A stretch of DNA of 64,000 nt, from the NCBI RefSeq assembly GCF_008245005.1, contig NZ_CP043427.1, positions 124,001-188,000 on the forward strand, written 5' to 3'. Shown here in pieces: positions 45,665-54,892 of this stretch; the first letter of the stretch is position 1, and each line of letters starts with the position of its first letter. The notes under the pieces were generated by a model. The model was not told where the DNA came from. It made no database searches and saw nothing but the letters and a program-made list of their open reading frames with translations. This stretch comes from Campylobacter sputorum subsp. sputorum (GTDB lineage: Bacteria; Campylobacterota; Campylobacteria; Campylobacterales; Campylobacteraceae). The position numbers and the translations under genes were made by a program.

Positions 45665-47299
45665 TTATTTTTTAAGCCCTATTGCGGTTTTTAGCATTTC
45701 ATTGCTTGTTGTGATACTTTTTGAACTAGCATCAAAACCTTTTTGAAATACTATTAACTCAGTTAATTGCTCGCCTAAATCCACATTTGATTGCTCTAAG
45801 AAGTTTGATTTTATTTGTGCGCCATAAACTAAATTTCCTTTTGAATCTTTATAAAATATTGGCTCACCAGAATTTGAAGTTTTTGTAAATAAATTTCCGC
45901 CAACTTTGTGTAAACCTTGCTCATTTTGAAAATGAAAGATTGGAATTTTTGCTACTTCTACATTTGCTGAGTTGCTAAATCTAGCATAAACTGAGCCATT
46001 ATCTCCTACATGATATTCTTCAAAAAGACCTTCATATGCACCATCTTTTTGGATATCTGTTATCTTGCTTTTTTCTTCTCTTGATACCATTCCCCCAAAG
46101 ATTGGATTTGATGCACCATTATTTCCAGGAATTCCAAAATTTATATTTAGCAAAGCACCGTTATTATCCAAATTTCCTAAAGATGAGCTTTTTAGCATAC
46201 CTCTACCATCAAAGACTAATTCGCCGTTTGACGAGCTTAAAAGAGTATTATTTGGCGAAAAAAGACTTGCTTTTACTTGCCAAATGTGTCCTTCGGTTGG
46301 ATTTGGATATTGTTTTGTAAATTCCAGTTCAAGCTTATTTTTATCGCCATTTGGAGATATCACATCTGTATTAAATTTAACTATGTTTGGCTCTTGCTCT
46401 TTTATAGTTGCATTTATGCTTATATCAAGCGGAAGTGTTTTGTCTATATTGTTATTTAATGCTAAGTTTTCCGCACTCCAACTGCCATCGTTTTTTACTA
46501 ATGCATTTATTGTTTGTGAGTTTGAATTTTTATCTTTTATGGTTATTTGGATATTATCGCCCGGTTTTATTCTATTATCATTTATAAATCCGCTTAAATT
46601 TACGGTTCCATCGTTATTTAAATTTTGTTTTTCATTGTTATTTGTTAGCGTAATTACGCTATCTTTAAATTTATCTCTGCTATCAAGAGTGCCTTTAAAA
46701 TTTACATAACTTGTTGCAACTGGTGGAAGATACATATATTTTGGAAGTTTTATAGGTTTTTGTGTGTTTTCTGTGCCTAAAGTTAGGCTTGTTTTTTGAT
46801 CTGCTGTGTATGCGTCTAAAATAGGTGTTTGAGTTTGATTATAAATTTGACCAAAAGCTTCTTTGGCTGTTTCACTGAGTGCTGTTTGTGTGAAATTTGC
46901 TACTGTTCCTATTACAAATTCGCCATTATTTGTAACTAAATTTCCCTCTTTATCTACATCAAAAGCACCATTTCTTGTATAAAAAATATCTCCATTTCTA
47001 CCTTGGATTCCAAAATATCCATTTCCAGCTATGGCAAGATCAAAACTTCTTTCTGTGTTAATCAGATTGCCTTGAGACATATCAAGTGCAGTTGTTTGCA
47101 TAGTTGAGCCAAGCCCAATTTGATTTGATCCAAACGGATAGCCTGATTCTATGGATGTTTGATAAAATATGCTTTTAAACTCCGGACGAGAACCTCTAAA
47201 TCCAATATTGTTTATATTTGATATATTATCAGCTGTTACATCTATGCCAACTCCATGAGTTCTTATGCCACTTACCCCATTATAAAGAGATCTTAACAT
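45665..47299 (-). CDS. flgE: Flagellar hook protein FlgE (shorter FlgE paralogue)
   Basis: The conserved N-terminal rod/hook motif is LYNGVSGIRTHGVGIDVTAD with NISNINNIGFRGSRPEFKSI, and the C terminus has LGEQLTELIVFQKGFDASSK and LKTAIGLKK, forming the axial coiled coil. Both ends are those of FlgE/FlgF/FlgG proteins. The 544-residue length equals the Cj0043-type FlgE of C. jejuni; a longer paralogue, the main hook subunit there, would lie elsewhere. The gene is the last of a fliK-flgD-flgE operon and lies 2 nt after flgD. Confidence 0.92.
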   Translation of the reverse strand: MLRSLYNGVSGIRTHGVGIDVTADNISNINNIGFRGSRPEFKSIFYQTSIESGYPFGSNQIGLGSTMQTTALDMSQGNLINTERSFDLAIAGNGYFGIQGRNGDIFYTRNGAFDVDKEGNLVTNNGEFVIGTVANFTQTALSETAKEAFGQIYNQTQTPILDAYTADQKTSLTLGTENTQKPIKLPKYMYLPPVATSYVNFKGTLDSRDKFKDSVITLTNNNEKQNLNNDGTVNLSGFINDNRIKPGDNIQITIKDKNSNSQTINALVKNDGSWSAENLALNNNIDKTLPLDISINATIKEQEPNIVKFNTDVISPNGDKNKLELEFTKQYPNPTEGHIWQVKASLFSPNNTLLSSSNGELVFDGRGMLKSSSLGNLDNNGALLNINFGIPGNNGASNPIFGGMVSREEKSKITDIQKDGAYEGLFEEYHVGDNGSVYARFSNSANVEVAKIPIFHFQNEQGLHKVGGNLFTKTSNSGEPIFYKDSKGNLVYGAQIKSNFLEQSNVDLGEQLTELIVFQKGFDASSKSITTSNEMLKTAIGLKK

Positions 47300-47301
47300 T
47301 T

Positions 47302-48000
47302 CTAACCTTTATAAAATTCGCTTATTTTTGAAATATCAATAAATTCTCCGCCTATTTTTACTTCTGCTTTTCCGTCTCTAAATCTAATTGCCTCTACCGG
47401 ATAGGTTCCAACACTTGTTTCTTTTTGTTCGCCAGATTCAGTTATATATTTTGCTTTTACTCTATATGCGCCTAATGGAGCTTCATTTCCATCATCATCT
47501 TTACCATCCCAAGTAACTTCATGAGTTCCTTTTGGAGCATTGCCAAAGCTTATAGAATTGATAAGTTTTGAGCCAGTTGAATCATAAATTTCATACACTC
47601 CACTTTTTGCTACATCTGGAAAGTATATAGAAAAATTAATATCACTTCCCATTTTATCTTTCACAACAGCATCTGATGCAGTATGTGCCATAGTTCCTAA
47701 AGCTGCAAAGGAATTCATACTCATCATAGCTTTCATCTGCGCTGCTAAATCTTTCATCATTTTATTTGTATTTTCTTGCGTTTCAAGTGTCGCTAGTTGG
47801 CTAGTTTGCTCAAGCATTTTTGCTGTATCCATAGGACTTGTTGGATCTTGATATTTAAGCTCAGTAAGTAAAAGCTTCATAAATGCATCTTTATCAAGTG
47901 CTGCTTTTGGATTGCTAAATCCAGCCTTCTCGGAAGTTTCTTTTGCTTTTTGGGCTGCAACTTTATCTTGTGTGAACATACCGCTTGTATCTATTGGCAT
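47302..48000 (-). CDS. flgD: Flagellar hook cap protein
   Basis: The N-terminal FlgD signature is AFMKLLLTELKYQDPTSPMD then MLEQTSQLATLETQENTNKM. The C-terminal part holds FLG-fibronectin-like strands: SGVYEIYDSTGSKLINSISF, GTHEVTWDGKDDDGNEAPLG and AYRVKAKYITESGE. It caps the growing hook so that FlgE subunits assemble, then leaves. The 232-residue length is normal. It starts 12 nt after fliK. Confidence 0.94.
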   Translation of the reverse strand: MPIDTSGMFTQDKVAAQKAKETSEKAGFSNPKAALDKDAFMKLLLTELKYQDPTSPMDTAKMLEQTSQLATLETQENTNKMMKDLAAQMKAMMSMNSFAALGTMAHTASDAVVKDKMGSDINFSIYFPDVAKSGVYEIYDSTGSKLINSISFGNAPKGTHEVTWDGKDDDGNEAPLGAYRVKAKYITESGEQKETSVGTYPVEAIRFRDGKAEVKIGGEFIDISKISEFYKG

Positions 48001-48012
48001 TTTTGATCCTTT

Positions 48013-49533
48013 TTATATATATCTAGGTACTACAATTTCTAGCAAATTGTGTTCCATTTCTTCATCTTGAAGTTCATTATCATTTTTTGTATATCTAAAT
48101 TTCTTAGAGTTTTGCTCTTGATTTTTGTTTTGATTTTGATCACTAAAATTCATTTGCAATTCGCTAAAACCCATATTTACTAGACTTGCTTTAAATTCTG
48201 CTTGATTTTGTAAAAATAAGCTCATGGTTTGCGGCGTTGAGTTAAAATTTATATGCAGATTGTTTCCGCGATTAACGATTGTGATTTCAACTTCGCCAAG
48301 CTTTTCTGGATTTAACACCATATTTACACGCATAATAGGCGGTTTATAGTTTTCAATTTGATCTTTTAGCGTAGTTGCAAAACTTTCAAATGTTCTTTTA
48401 ACTTCTATGCTTTTCATCTGGTTTTGTGCGTTTTTGACTATATCTTTTACCATAAGATTTAATTCATCACTGCTATTTTTATTTTGACTTTGTTGATTAT
48501 CGTCTTTTTTATTTTGCTCTTCGTTTGTTTGCATAGATGGATTTAATGCTGTTTTTAACAAATCTTCTTTTTGTATATTTTGTTTTATTTGGTTGGTTTC
48601 TTGTGGTTTTTTGTCTATGTTTTTATCTTGTGAAATTTCTATTTTGTGAGTATTTTCTGGTATTTTTTGAGACATTTTATTTATAATTTCATCTGATTTT
48701 ACAATTTTATCAAATTTAGACTCATTATTTAAATTGTTATCTTTAGAAATTTCTTGAAATTTGTCAAATTTAGGTTCGTTCTTTAGATTTTTATCTTTGG
48801 AAATTTCTTCAAAAGGCGTTTGTTTATCTATTTTATTTTCTATATTTAAATCATTTTCATTTTTTGATTTAACAATTTTATCCATAGGAATTTCAGATTT
48901 TGGATTTTTATTATCCAAATTTGCAAGAAGTTTTGGTAAATTTGCTTCATCTTTTTTAGGATCTATTTTTGCCATTTGGTTTATTTTAGATTTTGTCATT
49001 TCATCAAATTTGAGATTATTTTCTATTTTAAAAAAGTTTTTTTTGGCTAGTTCTTTAAATTCTTTTTCAAATTTGTTGGTTAAATCTTTTGTTATGCTGA
49101 TTTTCTCCAAACCAAGATCAAATTTTTTTGAAATTTTAATAAGTTCTAATATATTTTTAGCACTTTTTATCTCTAATACATTTTTTTCTACTGAGAAAAA
49201 TTCTGTTATTTTAGAATTTAAAATAGGAAATTTATTTATTTTTCCACCATTTAAAACTTCCAATAAACTTAAAATTTGTAAAAAATTTGATGCTTCAAAT
49301 AGATTTTTGGAATCCACTTTTTTAGTTATATTTAAATCTATTTCATTATTAGTATTATTTATTTCTTTTAAATTTAAAATATCAGATAGTTGCGGTGTGT
49401 CTGTATTTTCTGTATTTAATGAGTTTAGTAATGTAGAAAAAATATCACTTTTTCCTTCCCCGTCATTTTTCTGTGTTTTTTTGGCTATACTTGGGCTGAA
49501 ATTATCATTTATAATATCTAAAAGTGTTTGCAT
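48013..49533 (-). CDS. fliK: Flagellar hook-length control protein
   Basis: The C-terminal Flg_hook domain is visible at residues about 390-470: IMRVNMVLNPEKLGEVEITI, NRGNNLHINFNSTPQTMSLF, and LVNMGFSELQMNFSD. The first 370 residues are low complexity (Lys, Asn, Asp, Ser), as expected for the ruler part, and include two copies of an 18-residue repeat. FliK measures the hook and switches the export gate to filament proteins. A sigma54 promoter lies upstream, so fliK, flgD and flgE are class 2 flagellar genes. Confidence 0.9.
   Translation of the reverse strand: MQTLLDIINDNFSPSIAKKTQKNDGEGKSDIFSTLLNSLNTENTDTPQLSDILNLKEINNTNNEIDLNITKKVDSKNLFEASNFLQILSLLEVLNGGKINKFPILNSKITEFFSVEKNVLEIKSAKNILELIKISKKFDLGLEKISITKDLTNKFEKEFKELAKKNFFKIENNLKFDEMTKSKINQMAKIDPKKDEANLPKLLANLDNKNPKSEIPMDKIVKSKNENDLNIENKIDKQTPFEEISKDKNLKNEPKFDKFQEISKDNNLNNESKFDKIVKSDEIINKMSQKIPENTHKIEISQDKNIDKKPQETNQIKQNIQKEDLLKTALNPSMQTNEEQNKKDDNQQSQNKNSSDELNLMVKDIVKNAQNQMKSIEVKRTFESFATTLKDQIENYKPPIMRVNMVLNPEKLGEVEITIVNRGNNLHINFNSTPQTMSLFLQNQAEFKASLVNMGFSELQMNFSDQNQNKNQEQNSKKFRYTKNDNELQDEEMEHNLLEIVVPRYI
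48703..48808 (-). repeat. Tandem 54-bp repeat in fliK
   Basis: Two adjacent imperfect 54-bp copies encode EISKDKNLKNEPKFDKFQ and EISKDNNLNNESKFDKIV. Such repeats in the FliK ruler can change protein length by slippage or recombination. Confidence 0.75.
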
Positions 49534-49567
49534 AATTATTCCTAAAATTATTTTTAATTAATATTAT

Positions 49568-49581
49568 GCAAATTTCGTTCC
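49568..49581 (-). promoter_or_regulatory. Sigma54 promoter of the fliK-flgD-flgE operon
   Basis: On the minus strand GGAACGAAATTTGC has GG at -24 and GC at -12 with exactly ten bases between, plus the common GGAAC and TTTGC context. It lies 35 bases before the fliK start. Sigma54 (RpoN) with FlgR drives hook genes in Campylobacter. Confidence 0.85.
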
Positions 49582-49666
49582 ACAAAATTTAAATTTATAA
49601 ATTTTTATTTTTTAAAGCAAAATTTAGATAAAATCATAAACTAGTTTAAAAATTATGGAGAAAAAT

Positions 49667-51475
49667 TTGGAAAATATAAGAAATATCGCCGTTATTGCCC
49701 ATGTCGATCATGGTAAAACAACTATGGTTGATGAGTTATTAAAACAATCAGGAACTTTTAACAGCCATGAAACAGTTGGCGAAAGAGTTATGGATAGTAA
49801 CGATATAGAAAGAGAAAGAGGCATTACAATTCTTTCTAAAAATACGGCAATTCATTATAAAGATTATAAAATAAACATTATAGACACTCCGGGACACGCT
49901 GATTTTGGTGGTGAAGTTGAGCGTGTTTTGAGAATGGTAGATGGGGTTTTGTTGCTAGTTGATGCACAAGAAGGCGTAATGCCGCAGACTAAATTTGTTC
50001 TTAAAAAAGCTTTGAGTTTTGGCTTAAGACCAATTGTTGTTATAAACAAAGTTGATAAACCAGCAGCTGATCCAGAAAGAGTTATAAATGAGATTTTTGA
50101 TCTTTTTGTTGCACTAGAAGCAAATGACGAACAGCTTGATTTTCCTGTTATTTATGCAGCTGCAAAAAATGGTTTTGCAAGATACAATTTAGAAGATACA
50201 AATACGGATATGGTTCCGCTTTTTGAAACTATTATAAAACATGTCCCAACTCCTGCTGGAACTAAAGATTCACCTTTGCAGCTTCAAGTTTTCACGCTTG
50301 ATTACGATAATTATGTTGGCAAAATCGGTATAGCTAGAATGTTTAATGGAACCATAAAGAAAAACGCTTCAGTTATGCTTATGAAAGCTGATGGCACAAA
50401 GGTAAATGGTCGTATTAGTAAGCTTATAGGATTTTTGGGTCTTCAAAGGCAAGAGATAAATGAAGCAAGTGTTGGTGACATAGTAGCAATTGCCGGTTTT
50501 GAAGCTTTGGATGTTGGAGATAGCATTGTTGATCCAAATAATCCTATGCCGCTTGACGTACTTCATATAGAAGAGCCAACTCTTAGTGTTATTTTTAGTG
50601 TAAATGATAGCCCTCTTGCAGGAACAGAAGGTAAATTTGTAACTTCAAACAAAATAGATGAACGCTTAGCAAGTGAGATGAAGACAAATATCGCTATGAG
50701 ATACGAAAATGTTGGAGAGGGCAAATTTAAAGTTAGTGGAAGAGGCGAGCTTCAAATTACAATATTAGCCGAAAATATGCGAAGAGAGGGTTTTGAGTTT
50801 TGTCTTGGCAGACCTGAGGTTATAGTAAAAGATATAGAAGGTGTAAAATGCGAACCTTTCGAGCTTTTAGTTGTTGATGTGCCAGATGATTGTACTGGAG
50901 TTACTATAGAAAAACTTGGAAGAAAAAAAGCTGAAATGGTAAGTATGAGTCCAACAGGAGATGGTCAAACAAGGATAGAGTTTGAAATTCCTGCACGAGG
51001 ACTTATAGGTTTTAGAAGCCAGTTTTTAACAGATACTAGGGGCGAGGGCGTTATGAATCATAGCTTTTTGGAATTTCGCCCTGTTATAGGAAGCGTAGAA
51101 CAAAGAGGTAATGGGGCTCTAGTGAGTATGGAAAATGGAGTTGCTCTAGCTTATTCGCTTTGGAATTTACAAGAAAGAGGAATTCTTTTTGTTGGTCCTC
51201 AAACAAAAGTTTATGTTGGGATGATTATAGGCGAACATAGTCGTCCAAATGATTTGGATGTTAATCCAATAAAAGGTAAAAACTTAACCAATGTTAGGGC
51301 AAGTGGAAGTGATGATGCTATAAAGCTTGTTCCACCTAGAACACTTTCTTTAGAAAGAGCGTTAGAATGGATAGAAGAAGATGAGCTTGTTGAGGTAACT
51401 CCGTCAAATATCCGCGTTAGAAAAAGATATCTTGATCCAATCGTTAGAAAAAGAATGTCTAAAACAAAAAGTTGA
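49667..51475 (+). CDS. typA: GTPase TypA/BipA
   Basis: The GTPase motifs are [19 protein letters not shown] (P-loop), [11 protein letters not shown] (switch I), [17 protein letters not shown] and [17 protein letters not shown]-like domains III and V and the TypA C-terminal domain follow ([38 protein letters not shown]). It binds ribosomes and helps 50S assembly and stress adaptation. I set the start at TTG 49667 because GGAGA lies 6 nt before it and the protein then begins MENIRN, the family start. ATG 49655 in the same frame has no ribosome site. Confidence 0.93.
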   Translation: MENIRNIAVIAHVDHGKTTMVDELLKQSGTFNSHETVGERVMDSNDIERERGITILSKNTAIHYKDYKINIIDTPGHADFGGEVERVLRMVDGVLLLVDAQEGVMPQTKFVLKKALSFGLRPIVVINKVDKPAADPERVINEIFDLFVALEANDEQLDFPVIYAAAKNGFARYNLEDTNTDMVPLFETIIKHVPTPAGTKDSPLQLQVFTLDYDNYVGKIGIARMFNGTIKKNASVMLMKADGTKVNGRISKLIGFLGLQRQEINEASVGDIVAIAGFEALDVGDSIVDPNNPMPLDVLHIEEPTLSVIFSVNDSPLAGTEGKFVTSNKIDERLASEMKTNIAMRYENVGEGKFKVSGRGELQITILAENMRREGFEFCLGRPEVIVKDIEGVKCEPFELLVVDVPDDCTGVTIEKLGRKKAEMVSMSPTGDGQTRIEFEIPARGLIGFRSQFLTDTRGEGVMNHSFLEFRPVIGSVEQRGNGALVSMENGVALAYSLWNLQERGILFVGPQTKVYVGMIIGEHSRPNDLDVNPIKGKNLTNVRASGSDDAIKLVPPRTLSLERALEWIEEDELVEVTPSNIRVRKRYLDPIVRKRMSKTKS

Positions 51476-51815
51476 TTTATAAAATTTCTTTTATGATGCA
51501 TAAAACGGATTAAATATATATAGTTTAGCTGCTGTGATTTAAAAAATGCTTATGAAATTATTTAATGAGCATTTTTTAATTTATCTAGATTTAGAAATTA
51601 AATATAAATACTATAAAAAACAACTGTAAAAAATTTTAGAAAAAATAACTAATAAAGTTTGTAGTAAATTGTAAAACTAAGTATTATAAATTTTTATAAA
51701 TGTATTATTTTGTATCTAATTTATAAAATAATACATTTAAATTTAATGATGTAAATTATATTTAAGATTTGCACTAAATAAATCAACTGATAAGTTACCT
51801 TAAATTTAGTAAATC
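51476..51815. other. Convergent intergenic region of 340 bp with two hairpins
   Basis: No ORF is supported here. Besides the typA terminator it holds a second perfect inverted repeat: TAAATGTATTATTTT (51697-51711) and AAAATAATACATTTA (51725-51739), 13 bases apart, 77 bases from the AraC gene stop. That repeat may end transcription from the AraC side. The rest is featureless AT-rich DNA. Confidence 0.6.
51541..51577 (+). terminator. typA transcription terminator
   Basis: AAAAAATGCTTAT pairs with ATGAGCATTTTTT across an 11-base loop. This gives 13 pairs with a single G-U, ending in a T tract. It lies 66 bases after the typA stop. Confidence 0.75.
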
Positions 51816-52694
51816 TTAAATTTTACTTGGTAAAACACCAAATTTTTCTTTAAAGATTTTAGTAAAATGACTTAGATTGTTATACCCTACCATTTTAGCT
51901 GCTTCGCTTACATTTATATCATCTCTTTTTAAAAGCTCAAAAGTTACCTTTAATCTCTCATCTTTTAAATATCCATAGATTGTTTTATTAAAGCACTTCT
52001 TAAAACCCTCTTGCAAAGAAAACTCATTTGTAGCGCACATTTTAGCAAGTTTTTTTATACTTGGTGGATTTGTTAAGTCTTTAAGTAAAATATCTTTTGC
52101 TTTTTGCATAGTTTTACTATCGCCGATTTTTAAATTACTAAAAGTTAAAAACAATAGTTCTAAAACTTTACTTTCTATAAAAAGCTCTTTCAATTTTCCG
52201 CTGTAAATATCTGCATTTTTAAGTTCATTTAAGATAAATTTTTGACTTTGTTTAGCTATAGATTGTTTGACGTAAAGATTATCTAAGACCTGGTTTTCAT
52301 CTTTAAAAACATCAAATTCTTTTATAAAATTATCATCAAGCATTATAGCTTGGAAGTTATAAAATTTATTATCATATATAACTTTATATCTAAAATTTTT
52401 TAGCATAGAAATCGTTAAAATTTCATCTGGCTTTAAGATTAATTGCTTATTTTTTTGACAACAAAGTACGTTTGTGTTTGAGCTATTAAAATATAAAAAA
52501 TGGTAGTTTGTATCAAAAGTTTCATTAAAACTTATATCTGTGTTTAGTATAATTTTTGACTCCATATATGAAATTCCGCTTTGAAGTATAAAAAGGTTTA
52601 TATCATAAATAAAATCACTATCTTTATAATATATTTTTCCATTTTTTACAGTTGAATGTTTTCTAATTTCACCATTATCTATAATTTTACTCAT
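51816..52694 (-). CDS. AraC family regulator of siderophore uptake (PchR/YbtA-like)
   Basis: The C-terminal two-HTH AraC domain is clear: SIKKLAKMCATNEFSLQEGF, KCFNKTIYGYLKDERLKVTF, NVSEAAKMVGYNNLSHFTKI and FKEKFGVLPSKI. The wording around FKKCFNKTIYGYL is that of the PchR/YbtA group, which activates siderophore receptor genes when the ferric siderophore binds. I start at ATG 52694, which has AGGA 8 nt upstream. A longer frame from 52778 has no ribosome site and would run through the divergent promoter. That gives 292 residues. A 10-bp direct repeat lies just upstream of the start. Confidence 0.87.
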   Translation of the reverse strand: MSKIIDNGEIRKHSTVKNGKIYYKDSDFIYDINLFILQSGISYMESKIILNTDISFNETFDTNYHFLYFNSSNTNVLCCQKNKQLILKPDEILTISMLKNFRYKVIYDNKFYNFQAIMLDDNFIKEFDVFKDENQVLDNLYVKQSIAKQSQKFILNELKNADIYSGKLKELFIESKVLELLFLTFSNLKIGDSKTMQKAKDILLKDLTNPPSIKKLAKMCATNEFSLQEGFKKCFNKTIYGYLKDERLKVTFELLKRDDINVSEAAKMVGYNNLSHFTKIFKEKFGVLPSKI

Positions 52695-52705
52695 TAAAAT
52701 TTTCC

Positions 52706-52736
52706 TAGCGTTAAAATTTCTATTTTTAGCGTTAAA
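52706..52736. promoter_or_regulatory. Direct-repeat operator between the AraC gene and the receptor gene
   Basis: TAGCGTTAAA occurs twice, at 52706-52715 and 52727-52736, with starts 21 bases apart (two helical turns). This is the classic geometry of AraC-family sites. It sits 12 bases upstream of the AraC start codon and about 14 bases before a possible -35 (TTGTTA, 52750) and -10 (TATACA, 52772) for the receptor gene. Confidence 0.75.
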
Positions 52737-52802
52737 TAAAAATTGATAATTGTTATTGATTTGTGTAAAATTATACATAAATATGGTTAAAAAAGGATAA
52801 AG

Positions 52803-54884
52803 ATGAGAAATTTAACTCTATTGTTATCACTAGCTGTAATTAGTCAGATATATGCAGATACTATTACTTTAAATACTGTTAAAGTTACAGCACAAAAAAT
52901 TGAAGAAAATATAAATGACATTCCACAATCTATAACAGTTTTAGATGATGTAGATATAGAGGAAAAAAGGATTGACAATATAAAAAAGCTTTATAGATTT
53001 ATCCCAAATACCCACACTCATAGTGCTGCTGGGATAAATATGATAAATTTTAGAGGTATAAATCACTCCATTTTTACAAACTCAAATCCTGTCACATTTT
53101 ATATAAATGGAGTGCCTCAAACTAATTTTTACGGATATGAAGCTCATTTTCAAAATGTTGATAGAATAGAAATTCTAAGAGGACCACAAGGGACACTTTA
53201 TGGAAAAGAATCTATCGGTGGAACTATAAATATCATCACAAAAGAGCCAAATAATGAGTGGAGTGGAGACATAGGTACTGAGTTTGCACAGGATAATACA
53301 TATACAAATAATTTAAATTTAGGTGGAGCTTTGGTTGATGATAAGTTATTTTTAACTCTTGGTGGATACTTTTATAAAACTGATGGTTGGCTAAAAAATA
53401 ATTATAATGATAGCAATGCTTTAAATGATGAAATTTATAAGCTAAATAGTAGTTTAGTTTATAAACCAAATGAGAGATTTAATATAAATTTATCATTTTT
53501 TAAAGATAAGCAAGATGTTAGTGGCTATATTCCGACTATAAAAAAATCGCCTATTTTAACAAGAAAACAAGCTAAAAAAGAGACATCTTTTGATGTGGAT
53601 AGTTTTCAAAAGATTGATACTTACTCATCATCTTTAAATTTAGAGTATGAATTTGATGATATTAAGGTTGGTTCATTAACTACTTATAAAAATACAGATA
53701 TTTATGCACAATTTGATGCTGATTACTCAAATGGCGTAAATAAATTTGGAACAAATTTAGATAATGTAATTCAGTATAGAGATATCGAGATTGATACATT
53801 TTCACAAGAGATAAAATTATCAAGTTTAAATAAAGATAAATTTAGCTGGTTAGCTGGACTTTACTATGAAAGTGAAAATACTAACAATAAAAGTCTAAGA
53901 TACCCATTAGCACACGAGTTTCCCATAAAAGAAATGGATAATCCTGCAAAAGGCAAGGCTAAAACTTACGCTATATTTGGACAGGGAAGTTATGATATTT
54001 TAAATGATTTAACTCTAACACTTGGCTCAAGGTTTCAAAGGATAGAAAAAGATATGCACTCAAATGCTTTTAGCTATCCGCTGCACTCAAACAAAGGCAC
54101 ACTTTTATATGAGTTAAATACAGATGAGAGCTATAATAAATTTTTACCTAAAATAGCACTTAATTATAAAATAAATGAAGATTTTAATATATATGCTGGA
54201 TATAGTTTTGGCTATTTACCAGGTGGAATTAACTATTTTGCAACATCTCCTGCAATAGGTGGGCATAAATTTAAACCTCAAACAAGTGATAATTATGAAG
54301 TAGGCTTTAGAGGATTTTTCTTAGATAACTCTTTAATGCTTGGAGTAAATTTATTTTATATGGATATAGATGATATACATATTTATAATGAAGTAATCCC
54401 TGGAACTTGGGTGGTTGGAAATGCTAAAAAAGCCACTTCAAAAGGTATAGAGATTGAGGCAATTTATGATATAAATAAAAATTTTAAAATAGATACAAAT
54501 TTTGGTTTAGTTAGTGCTAAATATGGAGATCAAAAAGATGTAGCAACTGGGAAAAACATAAAAGATAATAAAATTGAAAGAACCCCTGCTTATACATTAA
54601 ATATAGGGCTTAGTTATAATCATAATAGCGGATTTTACTCAAGACTTGATATCTACTCACAAGGCAAGACCTATCTAAATGCGGCAAATGATAAAAAGCA
54701 AAGTCCATGGGTTGGGGCTGATTTAAGAGTAGGGTATATGAGTGGCAGCTTTGACATATATGCCTTTGTAGAAAATATAGGCAATGAAGAACATATCAAT
54801 GATATCACAAATGGCTGGATAGGAAGTATGGTTGATTTTAATAAACCTAGGATTTTTGGTGTAGGAGCTAGATACTATTTTTAG
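52803..54884 (+). CDS. TonB-dependent siderophore receptor (FyuA-like context)
   Basis: A signal peptide (LLLSLAVISQIYA) is followed by the TonB box and plug: TLNTVKVTAQKIEENINDIP, SITVLDDVDIEEKR, INFRGINHSIFTNSNPVTFY and DRIEILRGPQGTLYGKESIG with GTINIITKEP. The beta barrel ends IFGVGARYYF. At 693 residues it resembles pesticin/yersiniabactin-type receptors more than the haem receptors in this window. The flanking PchR-like activator and RhtX/FptX-like permease make a siderophore the likely ligand. No biosynthesis genes are present, so uptake of foreign siderophores is probable. Confidence 0.85.
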   Translation: MRNLTLLLSLAVISQIYADTITLNTVKVTAQKIEENINDIPQSITVLDDVDIEEKRIDNIKKLYRFIPNTHTHSAAGINMINFRGINHSIFTNSNPVTFYINGVPQTNFYGYEAHFQNVDRIEILRGPQGTLYGKESIGGTINIITKEPNNEWSGDIGTEFAQDNTYTNNLNLGGALVDDKLFLTLGGYFYKTDGWLKNNYNDSNALNDEIYKLNSSLVYKPNERFNINLSFFKDKQDVSGYIPTIKKSPILTRKQAKKETSFDVDSFQKIDTYSSSLNLEYEFDDIKVGSLTTYKNTDIYAQFDADYSNGVNKFGTNLDNVIQYRDIEIDTFSQEIKLSSLNKDKFSWLAGLYYESENTNNKSLRYPLAHEFPIKEMDNPAKGKAKTYAIFGQGSYDILNDLTLTLGSRFQRIEKDMHSNAFSYPLHSNKGTLLYELNTDESYNKFLPKIALNYKINEDFNIYAGYSFGYLPGGINYFATSPAIGGHKFKPQTSDNYEVGFRGFFLDNSLMLGVNLFYMDIDDIHIYNEVIPGTWVVGNAKKATSKGIEIEAIYDINKNFKIDTNFGLVSAKYGDQKDVATGKNIKDNKIERTPAYTLNIGLSYNHNSGFYSRLDIYSQGKTYLNAANDKKQSPWVGADLRVGYMSGSFDIYAFVENIGNEEHINDITNGWIGSMVDFNKPRIFGVGARYYF

Positions 54885-54892
54885 GAAAAAAA

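Noticed and set aside
46065-46709. 214-codon open frame on the plus strand
   Set aside because: Antisense to flgE, which is well supported at both ends by conserved motifs.
48761-49561. 266-codon open frame on the plus strand
   Set aside because: Antisense to fliK; Ser/Phe/Leu-rich as expected from the complement of Lys/Asn/Glu codons, and it crosses the sigma54 promoter.
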